Of a stretch of DNA of 64,000 nt, positions 16,867 to 25,594 are shown piece by piece (the first letter of the stretch is position 1; each line of letters begins with the position of its first letter). The notes under the pieces are model-generated. The model had not been told where the DNA came from. It ran no database searches and worked only from the letters and a program-made list of their open reading frames with translations. The position numbers were made by a program, and so were the translations under genes. Source of the DNA: Streptomyces sp. NBC_01262 (GTDB lineage: Bacteria > Actinomycetota > Actinomycetes > Streptomycetales > Streptomycetaceae); assembly GCF_036226365.1 (NCBI RefSeq), contig NZ_CP108462.1, positions 2,232,001 through 2,296,000 of the forward strand, given 5' to 3'.

Positions 16867-16907
16867 GGGGGCTCCTAGGTCGCGGTCGTATGACATTACC
16901 CTGGAAG

Positions 16908-16935
16908 TCTATACGACTGGTTGCATCCTTATGCG
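16908..16935 (-). promoter_or_regulatory. putative ornithine carbamoyltransferase promoter with ArgR-like site
   Basis: On the minus strand a TATAGA hexamer (16908-16913) lies 42 bases before the ATG. Just upstream is CGCATAAGGATGCAA (16921-16935), with the TGCA and ATGC elements of actinomycete ARG boxes. The positions suit repression by ArgR, but the match is partial. Confidence 0.4.
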
Positions 16936-16966
16936 GGCGCTCTTATGGACACCCCGGTGGCGGCGT

Positions 16967-18196
16967 TCACCCCGTCACGGCGTCCCTTTCGATCGGACAG
17001 CTCATGCAGCGCGGCCCGCCGCGCCCCCGCCCCAGCTCGCTGCCGGGGATCTCTATGACCTCGATGCCACGCTTGCGCAGGAAGGTGTTGGTCGTGACAT
17101 TGCGCTCGTAGGCGAGCACCACCCCGGGCTCCAGGGCGAGCACATTGCAGCCGTCGTCCCACTGTTCGCGCTCGGCCGCGTGCACGTCCTGGGTCGCGGT
17201 CAGGACGCGGATGTCGTCGAGCCCCAGCGCGGCCGCGATGGCCCGGTGCATGTGCTCCGGCGGATGGTCGGTGACCTTCAGGTCCCGTTCTCCGGCGCCG
17301 GGTTCGATGGTGTACGAGCGGAGCATGCCGAGGCCGGCGTACTGGGTGAAGGTGTCGCCGTCGATCATCGTCATGACGGTGTCCAGGTGCATGAAGGCCC
17401 GCCGCTTGGGCATGTCCAGCGCGACGATGCTGCGGGCCGAGCCGGCCGTGAACAGCCGCTGGGCGAGCATCTCCACGGCCTGCGGGGTGGTCCGTTCGCT
17501 CATGCCGATCAGGACGGCGCCGTTGCCGATGACCAGGACGTCGCCGCCCTCGATGGTCGACGGGTAGGCGGCCTGGCCCTCCGACCAGACGTGGAAGCCG
17601 CCCGGGGCGAAGAGCGGGTGGTGCTGGTAGACCGCCTCGTAGTGGATCGTCTCGTGCCAGCGGGCGGGCCAGCGCATGGCGTTGATGCTGACGCCGTCGT
17701 AGACCCAGGCGGAGGTGTCCCGGGTGAAGAGGTGGTTGGGCAGCGGGTTGAGCAGGAAGTCGTCGGGCTCCATGACGTGGAAGCGGACCGAGGTCGGCTC
17801 GGCGAACCGCGCCAGGAACTCCCGCTTGGTCATGCCGCCGACCAGCGCCTCGACCAGGTCGGGGACGGGCAGCTCGTCGAAGGCCTCGCGGAGGTGGTCG
17901 GTGACCACCGGCCCGTACTCCTTCTCGTCGAAGACCCGGTCCAGGACCATCGCCCGCGCCTTGGGCAGCGCGAGCGTCTCGCGCAGCAGGTCGCCGAAGA
18001 GGTGGACCTCCACACCCCGGTCGCGCAGCACGTCGGCGAAGCCGTCGTGCTCCGCGCGCGCCCGCCGCACCCACAGAACGTCGTCGAAGAGCAACGCGTC
18101 CTTGTTCGACGGCGTGAGCCGTTTCAGTTCGAGGTCGGGCCGGTGCAGGATGACACGGCGCAGCCGCCCGGCCTCGGAGTCAACGTGGAAGCCCAT
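16967..18196 (-). CDS. arcA: arginine deiminase
   Basis: 409 residues, the full length of the family. It hydrolyses arginine to citrulline and ammonium. Conserved blocks seen are LNPLPNHLFTRDTSAWV, STIEGGDVLVIGNG (the acidic substrate site), HLDTVMTMID, and the catalytic cysteine in GGPRCMSCP (about C397). Together with the OTC downstream it gives a partial arginine deiminase pathway. The ATG at 18196 follows AAGGAG. Three TGTGATC repeats (18237-18268) lie upstream. Confidence 0.96.
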   Translation of the reverse strand: MGFHVDSEAGRLRRVILHRPDLELKRLTPSNKDALLFDDVLWVRRARAEHDGFADVLRDRGVEVHLFGDLLRETLALPKARAMVLDRVFDEKEYGPVVTDHLREAFDELPVPDLVEALVGGMTKREFLARFAEPTSVRFHVMEPDDFLLNPLPNHLFTRDTSAWVYDGVSINAMRWPARWHETIHYEAVYQHHPLFAPGGFHVWSEGQAAYPSTIEGGDVLVIGNGAVLIGMSERTTPQAVEMLAQRLFTAGSARSIVALDMPKRRAFMHLDTVMTMIDGDTFTQYAGLGMLRSYTIEPGAGERDLKVTDHPPEHMHRAIAAALGLDDIRVLTATQDVHAAEREQWDDGCNVLALEPGVVLAYERNVTTNTFLRKRGIEVIEIPGSELGRGRGGPRCMSCPIERDAVTG

Positions 18197-18236
18197 GGGG
18201 GACTCCTTCCCAGACCGGGGCGGTTCTAGCGCCGCT

Positions 18237-18268
18237 GATCACATGCCTCGGATCACACCCTGATCACA
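18237..18268 (-). promoter_or_regulatory. three TGTGATC direct repeats upstream of arcA
   Basis: On the minus strand TGTGATC occurs at 18262-18268, 18251-18257 and 18237-18243, spaced 11 and 14 bases start to start. They end 41 bases before the arcA start. TGTGA is the half-site of CRP/FNR-type regulators. The first copy overlaps the last codons of the pnkp gene. Confidence 0.45.
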
Positions 18269-20822
18269 GCCTCGGGTCAACCGGCTCGGACTCCAGGGCG
18301 AGCACCGCGAACACCGCCTCGTGCACCCGCCACAGCGGCTCGCCCGTCGCCAGCCGGTCCAGCGCCTCCAGGCCGAGCGCGTACTCGCGCAGCGCGAGCG
18401 AGCGCTTGTGCCCGAGCGCGCGGGAGCGCAGCCGGGCGAGGTGGTCGGGGCGGGTGTACTCGGGACCGTAGATGATCCGCAGGTACTCCCGGCCACGGCA
18501 CTTGATGCCCGGCTGGACCAGCCGGTGCCCGGACTCACTGCGCACGAGGGCCTGGAGCGGCTTGACCACCATGCCCTCGCCACCGGCCTTCGTCAGCTCC
18601 AGCCACCAGTCGGTGCCGGCGGCGACCGAGGCCTCGTCGGCGGTGTCCACGACCAGGCGGCCGGTCTCCCGGAGCAGGCCGGTGGGGTCGGCCGCGACGA
18701 GGCGGTCGATGATCGCGAGCTGCTCGTCGTGCGGGAGCGCGGCGAGGCTGCGGCCCTGGGCGGCGAGGATCTGGAAGGGCGCGAGGCGCACCCCGTCCAG
18801 GCCGTCGGTCGTCCAGCAGTAGCGGCGGTACGCGTCCGTGAACGCGGCGGCGTCGGCGGACCGCTCGCGCTGGCGCGAGAGAAGTCCCTCCACGTCGGTG
18901 CCACGGGCGGCGGCGGCTTCCAGCGCGGCGAGCGCGCCGGGGAAGACCGCGCCCGACGCGGCGCCCACGGCCGCGTACTGCTTGCGCAGCAGGCCGGAGG
19001 CCTTGAGCGACCAGGGCAGCAGCTCGGCGTCGAGCAACAGCCAGTCGGTCTCCAGCTCGTCCCACAGACCGGCGGAGGAGACCGCCTCGCGCAGCCGGGC
19101 CAGGACCTGCTCGGTGACGGCCGGAGCGTCGAAGAACGGCCTGCCGGTGCGGGTGTGGAGCGCTCCGGTGACGCCGTCGGCGGTGCTGCCGAAGCGGTCG
19201 CGCGCGGCCTGTTCGTCACGGCAGACCAGGGCCACCGCGCGGGAGCCCATGTGCTTCTCCTCGCAGACGACCTGGCGGATGCCGTCCTCCCGGTAGGCGG
19301 CGAAGGCCTCGTGCGGGTGCTCCAGGTAGCCGTCGAGCTGCGAGGTCGCGCAGGGCGACATGGTCGGCGGGAGGTACGCGAGCAGCCGCGGGTCCACGGC
19401 GAACCGGCTCATGACCTCCAGCGCGGCCGCCGCGTTCTCCTCGCGGACCGCGACCCTGCCCATGTGCGTGGTCTCCACGATCCGCCGGCCGGTGACGTCG
19501 GCAAGGTCGAGCGGCCGCCCGTCCTGACCGCCGGGCGCCTCGGTGGTCAGCGGCTTGGCCGGCTCGTACCAGACCTGCTCGGCGGGTACGTCGACCAGCT
19601 CGCGCTCGGGCCAGCGCAGGGCGGTCATCCTGCCGCCGAACACGCAGCCGGTGTCCAGGCAGATGGTGTTGTTGAGCCAGGTCGCGGACGGGATCGGGGT
19701 GTGGCCGTAGACCACGGCGGCGCGGCCCCGGTAGTCCTCGGCCCACGGGTAGCGCACCGGCAGGCCGTACTCGTCGGTCTCGCCGGTGGTGTCCCCGTAG
19801 AGCGCGAAGCTGCGCACCCGGCCGGAGGTGCGGCCGTGGTACTTCTCGGGCAGGCCGGCGTGGCAGACCACCAGTTTGCCGCCGTCGAGGACGTAGTGGC
19901 TGACCAGGCCTTCGATGAACTCGCGTACCCGTTCCCTGAAGGCAGGGTCCTTGGCGTCCTCCTTCTCGAACTGCTCGATGGTCTCGGCCAGTCCGTGGCG
20001 GTGCTGGACCTGCTTGCCCCTGAGCCAGCGGGCCAGCTTGTTCTCGTGGTTGCCCGGTACGCACAGTGCGGTGCCGGCGGCGACCATGCCCATGACGCGG
20101 CGCAGCACGCCGGGGCTGTCCGGGCCGCGGTCGACGAGGTCGCCGACGAAGACGGCGGTGCGGCCCTGCGGGTGGACGCCGTCGGCGTAGCCGAGCCTGC
20201 CGAGCAGGGTCTCCAGTTCGGACGCGCAGCCGTGGATGTCGCCGATGATGTCGAACGGGCCGGTGAGGTGCCGCAGGTCGTTGTAGCGGCGCTCCAGGAC
20301 GACCTCGGCGGCCTCGATCTCCTCGACGCCGCGCAGGTGGTGGACCTTGCGGAAGCCCTCGCGCTCCAGGTGCTTGAGCGATCGGCGAAGCTCGCGCTGC
20401 TGCCGCTGGATGACATGGCGCGGGAGGCCCGCCCGGTCGGCGCGGCCGGCGTTGCGCTCGGCGCACACCTGCTCGGGCACGTCCAGGACGATGGCGATGG
20501 GCAGCACGTCGTGCTCGCGGGCGAGTTGGACGAGCTGCTTGCGGCTCTCCGGCTGGACGCTGGTGGCGTCGACGACGGTGAGCCGGCCGGCCGCGAGCCG
20601 CTTGCCCGCGATGTAGTGCAGGACCTCGAAGGCGTCCCCGCTGGCGCTCTGGTCGTTCTCGTCGTCGGCGACCAGGCCCCGGCAGAAGTCGGAGGAGATC
20701 ACCTCGGTGGGCTTGAAGTGCCTGCGGGCGAAGGTGGACTTGCCCGAGCCGGTGCTGCCGACCAGGACCACGAGGGACAGGTCGGTCACCGGAAGCGTGC
20801 GCTTCCCGGAATGTACGGTCAT
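18264..20822 (-). CDS. pnkp: polynucleotide kinase-phosphatase (bacterial Pnkp, RNA repair)
   Basis: 852 residues with the three domains of bacterial Pnkp. A 5'-kinase has Walker A GSTGSGKS at residues 22-29. A calcineurin-like 2',3'-phosphatase has GDIHGC near 190, GDLVDRG and GNHEN. A C-terminal ligase-like adenylyltransferase has EEKHMGSRAV, where the lysine is the adenylation site. With Hen1 it heals and seals broken RNA and 2'-O-methylates the repair junction, as shown for other bacteria. The ATG overlaps the stop of hen1 (ATGA), so the pair is co-translated. The frame extends upstream, but the coupling decides the start. Confidence 0.96.
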   Translation of the reverse strand: MTVHSGKRTLPVTDLSLVVLVGSTGSGKSTFARRHFKPTEVISSDFCRGLVADDENDQSASGDAFEVLHYIAGKRLAAGRLTVVDATSVQPESRKQLVQLAREHDVLPIAIVLDVPEQVCAERNAGRADRAGLPRHVIQRQQRELRRSLKHLEREGFRKVHHLRGVEEIEAAEVVLERRYNDLRHLTGPFDIIGDIHGCASELETLLGRLGYADGVHPQGRTAVFVGDLVDRGPDSPGVLRRVMGMVAAGTALCVPGNHENKLARWLRGKQVQHRHGLAETIEQFEKEDAKDPAFRERVREFIEGLVSHYVLDGGKLVVCHAGLPEKYHGRTSGRVRSFALYGDTTGETDEYGLPVRYPWAEDYRGRAAVVYGHTPIPSATWLNNTICLDTGCVFGGRMTALRWPERELVDVPAEQVWYEPAKPLTTEAPGGQDGRPLDLADVTGRRIVETTHMGRVAVREENAAAALEVMSRFAVDPRLLAYLPPTMSPCATSQLDGYLEHPHEAFAAYREDGIRQVVCEEKHMGSRAVALVCRDEQAARDRFGSTADGVTGALHTRTGRPFFDAPAVTEQVLARLREAVSSAGLWDELETDWLLLDAELLPWSLKASGLLRKQYAAVGAASGAVFPGALAALEAAAARGTDVEGLLSRQRERSADAAAFTDAYRRYCWTTDGLDGVRLAPFQILAAQGRSLAALPHDEQLAIIDRLVAADPTGLLRETGRLVVDTADEASVAAGTDWWLELTKAGGEGMVVKPLQALVRSESGHRLVQPGIKCRGREYLRIIYGPEYTRPDHLARLRSRALGHKRSLALREYALGLEALDRLATGEPLWRVHEAVFAVLALESEPVDPRL

Positions 20823-22273
20823 GCCGCCGCCTCCTTCGCGGTCAGGGTGAATACAGCCATCTGGGTCGGCGGTCCGACCTCGGAGTCCTCGGGTCCGACG
20901 GGCGCGAACTCCACGCCGTAGCCGTGCCGCCCCGCCACCTCGCGGGCCCACGCGCGGAACTCCTCGCGGGTCCACTCGAAGCGGTGGTCGGCGTGCCGCA
21001 CATGCCCGGCCGGCAGCGTCTCCCAGCGGACGTTGTACTCGACGTTCGGCGTGGTCACGATCACCGTCGCCGGGCGGGCGGCGCCGAAGACCGCGTACTC
21101 CAGCGCGGGCAGCCGGGGCAGGTCGAGGTGCTCGATGACCTCGCTGAGCACGGCGGCGTCGTAGCCCTTGAGGCGGGCGTCGGTGTAGGCGAGCGAGCCC
21201 TGGAGCAGGGTGACGCGGGTGCTCTGCCGCTCCCCCATCCGCTCCAGACGCAGCCGCCGCGCGGCCTCGTTGAGTGCCCGCACCGACACGTCGACGCCGA
21301 CGATCTCGGTGAAGCGCACATCCTTCAGCAGCGCGCCGACCAACTGCCCCTGCCCGCAGCCCAGGTCGAGTACCCGGCTCGCCCCGGCGGCGCGCAGCGC
21401 TTCCAGGATCGCCTCGCGCCGCCGTACGGCCAGCGGCACCGGTTTGTCCTCGGTGTCGGTCTGCTCGTCGATCGCGTTGTCGATCTCCTCGGCCTCGGTG
21501 TCGTCGGCCTCGGCGAGCCGGGCCAGCTCCAGCCGCTCCAGCGCCTCCCGGGTGAGCGACCAGCGCCGGGCCAGGTAGCGGCTGGTGATCAGCTTCTGCT
21601 CGGGGTGGCCGGCGAGCCAGCCGTCGCCCGCTCGCAGCAGCTTGTCGACCTCGTCGGGCGACACCCAGTAGTGCTTGGCGTCGTCCAGCACCGGCAGCAG
21701 CACATAGAGATGCCGCAGCGCCTCCGCGAGCCGCAGCTCACCCTCCAGCACCAGCCGTACGTAGCGCGAGTCCCCCCATTCCGGGAACTGTTCGTCCAGC
21801 GCGACCGGCTCGGCCGCCACCGTCCAGCCCAGCGGCTCGAACAGCCGGCGCACGAGCGGCTCGCCGCCGCGGGCGGGCAGCACCGGCACCTCGATCCACA
21901 GCGGCAGCGGGTTCGCGGCCCGCCCGGGCAGCTTGTCGCACACGCCCCGCAGGGCACTGGCGAACACCGTCCGCAGCGCGACCGCCAGCAGCGAGGACGC
22001 GGCGTAGGGCCGGTCGTTCACATACTGGGCCAGCGTCGCGTCCGGGGCGCCGCCGCGGCCCTTGCCCTTGCCGCGGCGGACCAGCGCGACCGGATCCACC
22101 TCCAGCAGCAGCGCGGCCGTGCAGCGGTCGGCGGACGCCTCGGGGTAGAAGACGTGCGCGTCGCCGTAGGAGGTGGAGAAGGCCTGGGCCTTGTCCGGGT
22201 GCTTGTGCAGGAGGAAGCCGAGGTCGGTGGCCGGGGCTTCCGCGGTGCCGGTGGTGGAGATCGTCAGGAACAC
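20819..22273 (-). CDS. hen1: 3'-terminal RNA ribose 2'-O-methyltransferase Hen1
   Basis: About 484 residues. The N-terminal half is the bacterial Hen1 ligase-activating region (YPEASADRCTAALLLEVDP, LAQYVNDRPYAASSLLAVAL). The C-terminal half is a SAM methyltransferase with VLDLGCGQGQLVG and the metal-binding EVIEHLDLPR. It methylates the 3' end of cleaved RNA before sealing by Pnkp. The GTG at 22273 lies 7 bases after a GATACT -10-like box (22281-22286) and has no ribosome site, which suggests a leaderless message. A GTG at 22279 is the alternative. Confidence 0.95.
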   Translation of the reverse strand: MFLTISTTGTAEAPATDLGFLLHKHPDKAQAFSTSYGDAHVFYPEASADRCTAALLLEVDPVALVRRGKGKGRGGAPDATLAQYVNDRPYAASSLLAVALRTVFASALRGVCDKLPGRAANPLPLWIEVPVLPARGGEPLVRRLFEPLGWTVAAEPVALDEQFPEWGDSRYVRLVLEGELRLAEALRHLYVLLPVLDDAKHYWVSPDEVDKLLRAGDGWLAGHPEQKLITSRYLARRWSLTREALERLELARLAEADDTEAEEIDNAIDEQTDTEDKPVPLAVRRREAILEALRAAGASRVLDLGCGQGQLVGALLKDVRFTEIVGVDVSVRALNEAARRLRLERMGERQSTRVTLLQGSLAYTDARLKGYDAAVLSEVIEHLDLPRLPALEYAVFGAARPATVIVTTPNVEYNVRWETLPAGHVRHADHRFEWTREEFRAWAREVAGRHGYGVEFAPVGPEDSEVGPPTQMAVFTLTAKEAAA

Positions 22274-22280
22274 GAGCACG

Positions 22281-22332
22281 AGTATCGTGCCAGGAGGCGG
22301 CTCGTGCCCATGGGTTTTCCGCTGATCAGCGG
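22281..22332 (-). promoter_or_regulatory. hen1-pnkp promoter with upstream 14-bp palindrome
   Basis: GATACT on the minus strand (22281-22286) fits a -10 box with the transcript starting at the hen1 GTG. Upstream, CCGCTGATCAGCGG (22319-22332) is a perfect palindrome centred about 52 bases before that start. It is not followed by a T tract on either strand, so an operator is more likely than a terminator. Confidence 0.45.
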
Positions 22333-22350
22333 TGCCCGTCGGCAGTCTGG

Positions 22351-23253
22351 TCAGCGGCCCAGGACGGCCGACAGCTCGCCGATCTCCCGGGGGCCGACGC
22401 GGCAGCAGCCGCCGATGAGCCGGGCGCCGTCCTTCTCCCACAGGCCCACGCGGGCCGGGTCGAAGGTGGCGCCGCCGCGCCAGTGCCGGGCCGTGGCGTC
22501 CCAGTCCTCGCCGCTGTTGGGGTAGACCGCGACCGGCTTGCCGGAGGCCTCGGCGGCGATGGCCACGGCCCGGTCGGCGTACTGCGGTATACAGCAGTTG
22601 ACGCCGACCGCGATGACGTTGTCCGCTCCGGCGGCCAGCGCGAAGGCCTCCTCCAGCGGCTGCCCGGCCCGGGTGGTGTCGCCGTCGATGGTGTAGGTCA
22701 GCCACACCGGGACGCCGGTGCCCTCGACCGCGCGCAGCAGGGCCTCGGCCTCGTCGGTGTCCGGGACGGTCTCCAGGGCCAGCACATCGGGTCCGGCCTC
22801 GGCCAGCGCCTCGATCCGGGGCCGGTGGAAGGCCTCCAGCTCCTTGACGCTCAGCCCGTACCGGCCGCGGTACTCGCTGCCGTCCGCGAGCATCGCCCCG
22901 TACGGGCCGACGGACGCGGCGACCCAGACGTCGGTGCGCCCGCCGGCGGCCTGCCGGGCCAGTTCGACGCTGCGCCGGAGCAGCGCCGAGGTCTCGTCGC
23001 GGCTGATGCCGCGCTTGCCGAAGCCCTCGTACGTGGCCTGGTAGCTGGAGGTGATGAGCACCCGCGCGCCCGCCCGGACGTACGCCGCGTGGGCGGCCTC
23101 GATCTGCTCGGGGGCGTCGGCGAGCAGTCTGGCGGACCAGAGCTCGTCGGTCAGGTCGCAGCCCTGGTCGTTGAGCTGGTTGGACAGGCCGCCGTCGAGG
23201 ACGACGGGGCCCTCGGCGAGGGCCTCGGCTAGCGGCGTCTGGGGGGCGGGCAT
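22351..23253 (-). CDS. mmuM: homocysteine S-methyltransferase
   Basis: 300 residues. It transfers a methyl group from S-methylmethionine (or SAM) to homocysteine, giving methionine. The zinc ligands are visible in VGVNCC (near residue 217) and GGCCRVGP near the C-terminus. The N-terminal VVLDGGLSNQLN and the TIM-barrel blocks SSYQATYEGF and ASVGPYG are typical. The length matches MmuM. It stands alone and is followed by hen1 on the same strand after 77 bases. Confidence 0.94.
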   Translation of the reverse strand: MPAPQTPLAEALAEGPVVLDGGLSNQLNDQGCDLTDELWSARLLADAPEQIEAAHAAYVRAGARVLITSSYQATYEGFGKRGISRDETSALLRRSVELARQAAGGRTDVWVAASVGPYGAMLADGSEYRGRYGLSVKELEAFHRPRIEALAEAGPDVLALETVPDTDEAEALLRAVEGTGVPVWLTYTIDGDTTRAGQPLEEAFALAAGADNVIAVGVNCCIPQYADRAVAIAAEASGKPVAVYPNSGEDWDATARHWRGGATFDPARVGLWEKDGARLIGGCCRVGPREIGELSAVLGR

Positions 23254-23293
23254 CGCGGGTGCTCCTTGCTGTTCGTGCTCGGTCGCGGCGTAC

Positions 23294-24217
23294 TCAGTTG
23301 AGCTGCGACTGAACCTCCGAGGAAATCAGTTCCAGGTGTTCGATGTCGTCCAGGTCCAGAATCTGGAGATAGAAGCGGGTGGCTCCCAGCTCCGCGTAGC
23401 GGCCGATCTTGTCGACGACCTCGGCCGGGGAGCCGGCGAGCCCGTTGGCCCTGAGCTCGTCCGCGTCACGGCCGATCGCCGCCGCCCGGCGCGCCACCGA
23501 CGCGTCGTCCTTGCCGACGCAGGCCACCAGCGCGTTGGAGTAGACGATGTCGCCGGCCTTTCGGCCGTAAGCGTCGGCGGCCTCGCGGACCCGTCCGAAC
23601 TGCCGGGCGGAGTCCTCGACCGAGGCGAACGGGATGTTGAACTCGTCGGCGTAGCGGGCAGCCAGTGCGGGGGTCCGCTTGGCGCCGTGTCCGCCGATCA
23701 GCACCGGGATCTTAGGCTGGGACGGCTTGGGCAGCGCGGGCGAGTCCTTGAGCCGGTAGTACTTACCGTCGAAGTCGAAGCGCCGGCCGACCGGGGTCGA
23801 CCACAGCCCGGTGACGATTGCCAGCTGCTCCTCCAGCCGCGCGAACTTCTCCTTCGGGAAGGGGATGCCGTACGCGGTGTGCTCCTCCTCGTACCAGCCC
23901 GCGCCGAGGCCCAGCTCGACCCGTCCGCCGCTCATCTGGTCCACCTGCGCGACCTGGATGGCGAGTACACCCGGCAGCCGGAAGGTGCCTGCGGTCATCA
24001 GCGTGCCCAGGCGGATCCGCCGGGTCTCGCGGGCGAGCCCGGCGAGGGTGATCCAGGCGTCGGTCGGCCCGGGCAGACCGTCCGCGCCGCCCATGCTCAG
24101 ATAGTGGTCGGACCGGAAGAAAGCGTCGAAGCCGAGTTCCTCGGTGGCCTTGGCGACCGTGAGGAGCGCGTCATAGGTGGCCCCCTGCTGGGGTTCGGTG
24201 AAAATACGAAGATCCAT
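23294..24217 (-). CDS. LLM class (F420-dependent type) oxidoreductase
   Basis: 307 residues, a luciferase-like monooxygenase fold. Blocks seen are GFDAFFRSDHYL at the cofactor pocket, LGTLMTAGTFRLPGVLA, VDQMSGGRVELGLGAGWYEEEH, and IPVLIGGHGAKR. The GGRVELGLGAGW motif is common to F420-dependent members of actinomycetes. The substrate is unknown. The ATG at 24217 begins MDLRIFTEP. No ribosome site is clear. Confidence 0.92.
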   Translation of the reverse strand: MDLRIFTEPQQGATYDALLTVAKATEELGFDAFFRSDHYLSMGGADGLPGPTDAWITLAGLARETRRIRLGTLMTAGTFRLPGVLAIQVAQVDQMSGGRVELGLGAGWYEEEHTAYGIPFPKEKFARLEEQLAIVTGLWSTPVGRRFDFDGKYYRLKDSPALPKPSQPKIPVLIGGHGAKRTPALAARYADEFNIPFASVEDSARQFGRVREAADAYGRKAGDIVYSNALVACVGKDDASVARRAAAIGRDADELRANGLAGSPAEVVDKIGRYAELGATRFYLQILDLDDIEHLELISSEVQSQLN

Positions 24218-24474
24218 GCCTCCATCCTGCACCGGAGTGATCGGAATGTGATCGTCAACCTGGCACCCCGGTGACCACGACGGGGTGCCCCAGCGGGATG
24301 AAAATCTGCCAACTCGCCCCTCAGCAGGACGTATCCACAGTGACCGGTGGGGCACGTGATCGTTGGCTCGGGCGGAGCCGGACCGCCCGGCCCGCATGCC
24401 GGCGTCCGCTGCCGGCGGCGATGACGCGTCACCGCCCTTCCGCCCCGGGAGGGCCAGGGCCCGAGGAGGCCATC

Positions 24475-24666
24475 ATGTCCCAGGAAACCGTGCCCGGGCA
24501 GGGAGGCGAGGCGTACCTGCCCGCCACGGCGCCCAAGGGGCTGCTGCAGCAGATGGAGGAGCTGATGGCCGCCCTCAACGCCGACCTGGCCGGTCTCGAC
24601 GCCGACCTCCAGTCCTCCGCCCGCGGCGCCGGCCCCGCCCCCGCGGCCTGGGACGACAGGGCCTAG
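24475..24666 (+). CDS. small hypothetical protein, 63 residues
   Basis: A short acidic protein: a helical middle (GLLQQMEELMAALNADLAGL) and a flexible C-terminus ending WDDRA. The strong GAGGAGG site 5 bases before the ATG and the hairpin terminator at 24696-24721 right after it support a real gene. No family was recognised. Confidence 0.6.
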   Translation: MSQETVPGQGGEAYLPATAPKGLLQQMEELMAALNADLAGLDADLQSSARGAGPAPAAWDDRA

Positions 24667-24695
24667 GCCCAGCATCCTCCGGGCCGCTGCCGGGC

Positions 24696-24721
24696 CGCCC
24701 CGGGGGCTCTCCCCCGGGGCG
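24696..24721. terminator. convergent hairpin terminator
   Basis: CGCCCCGGGGG, CTCT, CCCCCGGGGCG: 11-bp perfect stem between the small gene at 24475 and the convergent gene ending at 24723. It could serve both. Confidence 0.75.
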
Positions 24722-24722
24722 C

Positions 24723-25136
24723 TCATGTGCCGCTCCGCTGCCGGTCCCCGCCCGCCGTGGCGTCGCGGAGCAGCGCGCACACGTGGTCCCTGGAGTCCGC
24801 AGCGGCGTCCAGGGCCTCGATGCACTGCCAGTACAACGACTCGTCCTCGACCGAGCAGGCGGCGGACACCAGCACCACGCCCAGCTCCGACAGCAGGTCG
24901 CGCAGATCGCGCAGCGCCGTCGCCGGCTCCCGTACCCCGGTCAGCATCGCCGCGCGCCTGGGCGCGGCCCGGCCGGTGCCCGGTGGCCCGGTGGGCCGCA
25001 TCTCATCGGGCAGGAGCCGGCCGACGACCGCCTCCGCCAGTGCCTGTGCCTCCCAGGCCTCCGCGAGCAGTTCCTGCTCCCCGCGGGCTCCTTTGAGCGC
25101 GTGCCGCATGCTCTCGACGAGCCGTACCGCGTCCAT
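24723..25136 (-). CDS. hypothetical helical protein, possibly DUF6099
   Basis: 137 residues from the ATG at 25136, which has a GGGGGAG site; an upstream ATG would add 14. The protein is mostly helical and acidic (MDAVRLVESMRHALKGARGEQ, LRDLRDLLSELGVVLVSAACSVEDESLYWQC) with no signal or membrane segment. It recalls a Streptomyces family annotated DUF6099, but this is from memory and weak. It lies downstream of the pyrophosphohydrolase and ATPase genes on the same strand. Confidence 0.55.
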   Translation of the reverse strand: MDAVRLVESMRHALKGARGEQELLAEAWEAQALAEAVVGRLLPDEMRPTGPPGTGRAAPRRAAMLTGVREPATALRDLRDLLSELGVVLVSAACSVEDESLYWQCIEALDAAADSRDHVCALLRDATAGGDRQRSGT

Positions 25137-25250
25137 GGTCCATCTCCCCCTCGCGTCGCTCCACAACTCCGTCATCACTCAGAGTGACGGATCATGCACG
25201 CGAGGGGAAGGGCCCTCCTCCAGCCTGTGGATAACCTGTTCCGGGGCTGC

Positions 25251-25583
25251 TCAGCCGCCCTCCCCCGGCACGGGAAAGCGCAGCTCGTTGCGGTCGATCT
25301 TGGCGGCGAGCGCCGTCAGCGGATCGATCCCGAGCACCTCGCAGAACTGCAGCAGATACGCCAGCACATCCGCCACCTCGTCCTTGACCCGGTGCGCCGT
25401 CCCGGCGTCGTCCATCACCCCGGCCGCCTCCTCCGGCGTCAGCCACTGGAAGATCTCCAGCAGCTCGGACGCCTCGACGCTCAGCGCCGCGGCCAGGTTC
25501 TTGGGCGTGTGGTACGGCTGCCAGCGGCGGGCCGCCGCGAAGGCGGCCAGCCTGCGCTGCAGGGCCTGCAGATCATCGCTCAC
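25251..25583 (-). CDS. MazG-like nucleotide pyrophosphohydrolase
   Basis: 110 residues of an all-alpha NTP pyrophosphohydrolase fold. The metal-binding EASELLE (E-x-x-E pattern near residue 38) and the second acidic helix DEVADVLAYLLQFC (near residues 68-82) are clear. It hydrolyses (d)NTPs to monophosphates, as house-cleaning or control of signal nucleotides. The GTG at 25583 is the likely start, 11 bases after the ATPase gene stop. The two are therefore probably one operon. Confidence 0.9.
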   Translation of the reverse strand: MSDDLQALQRRLAAFAAARRWQPYHTPKNLAAALSVEASELLEIFQWLTPEEAAGVMDDAGTAHRVKDEVADVLAYLLQFCEVLGIDPLTALAAKIDRNELRFPVPGEGG

Positions 25584-25594
25584 GCTGCCCAGGT

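Noticed and set aside
18321..20921. 866-residue open frame on the plus strand
   Set aside because: Antisense shadow of pnkp. Composition is Gly/Ala/Arg/Gln-rich with no motif, as expected in high-GC genomes; the minus strand has full Pnkp motifs.
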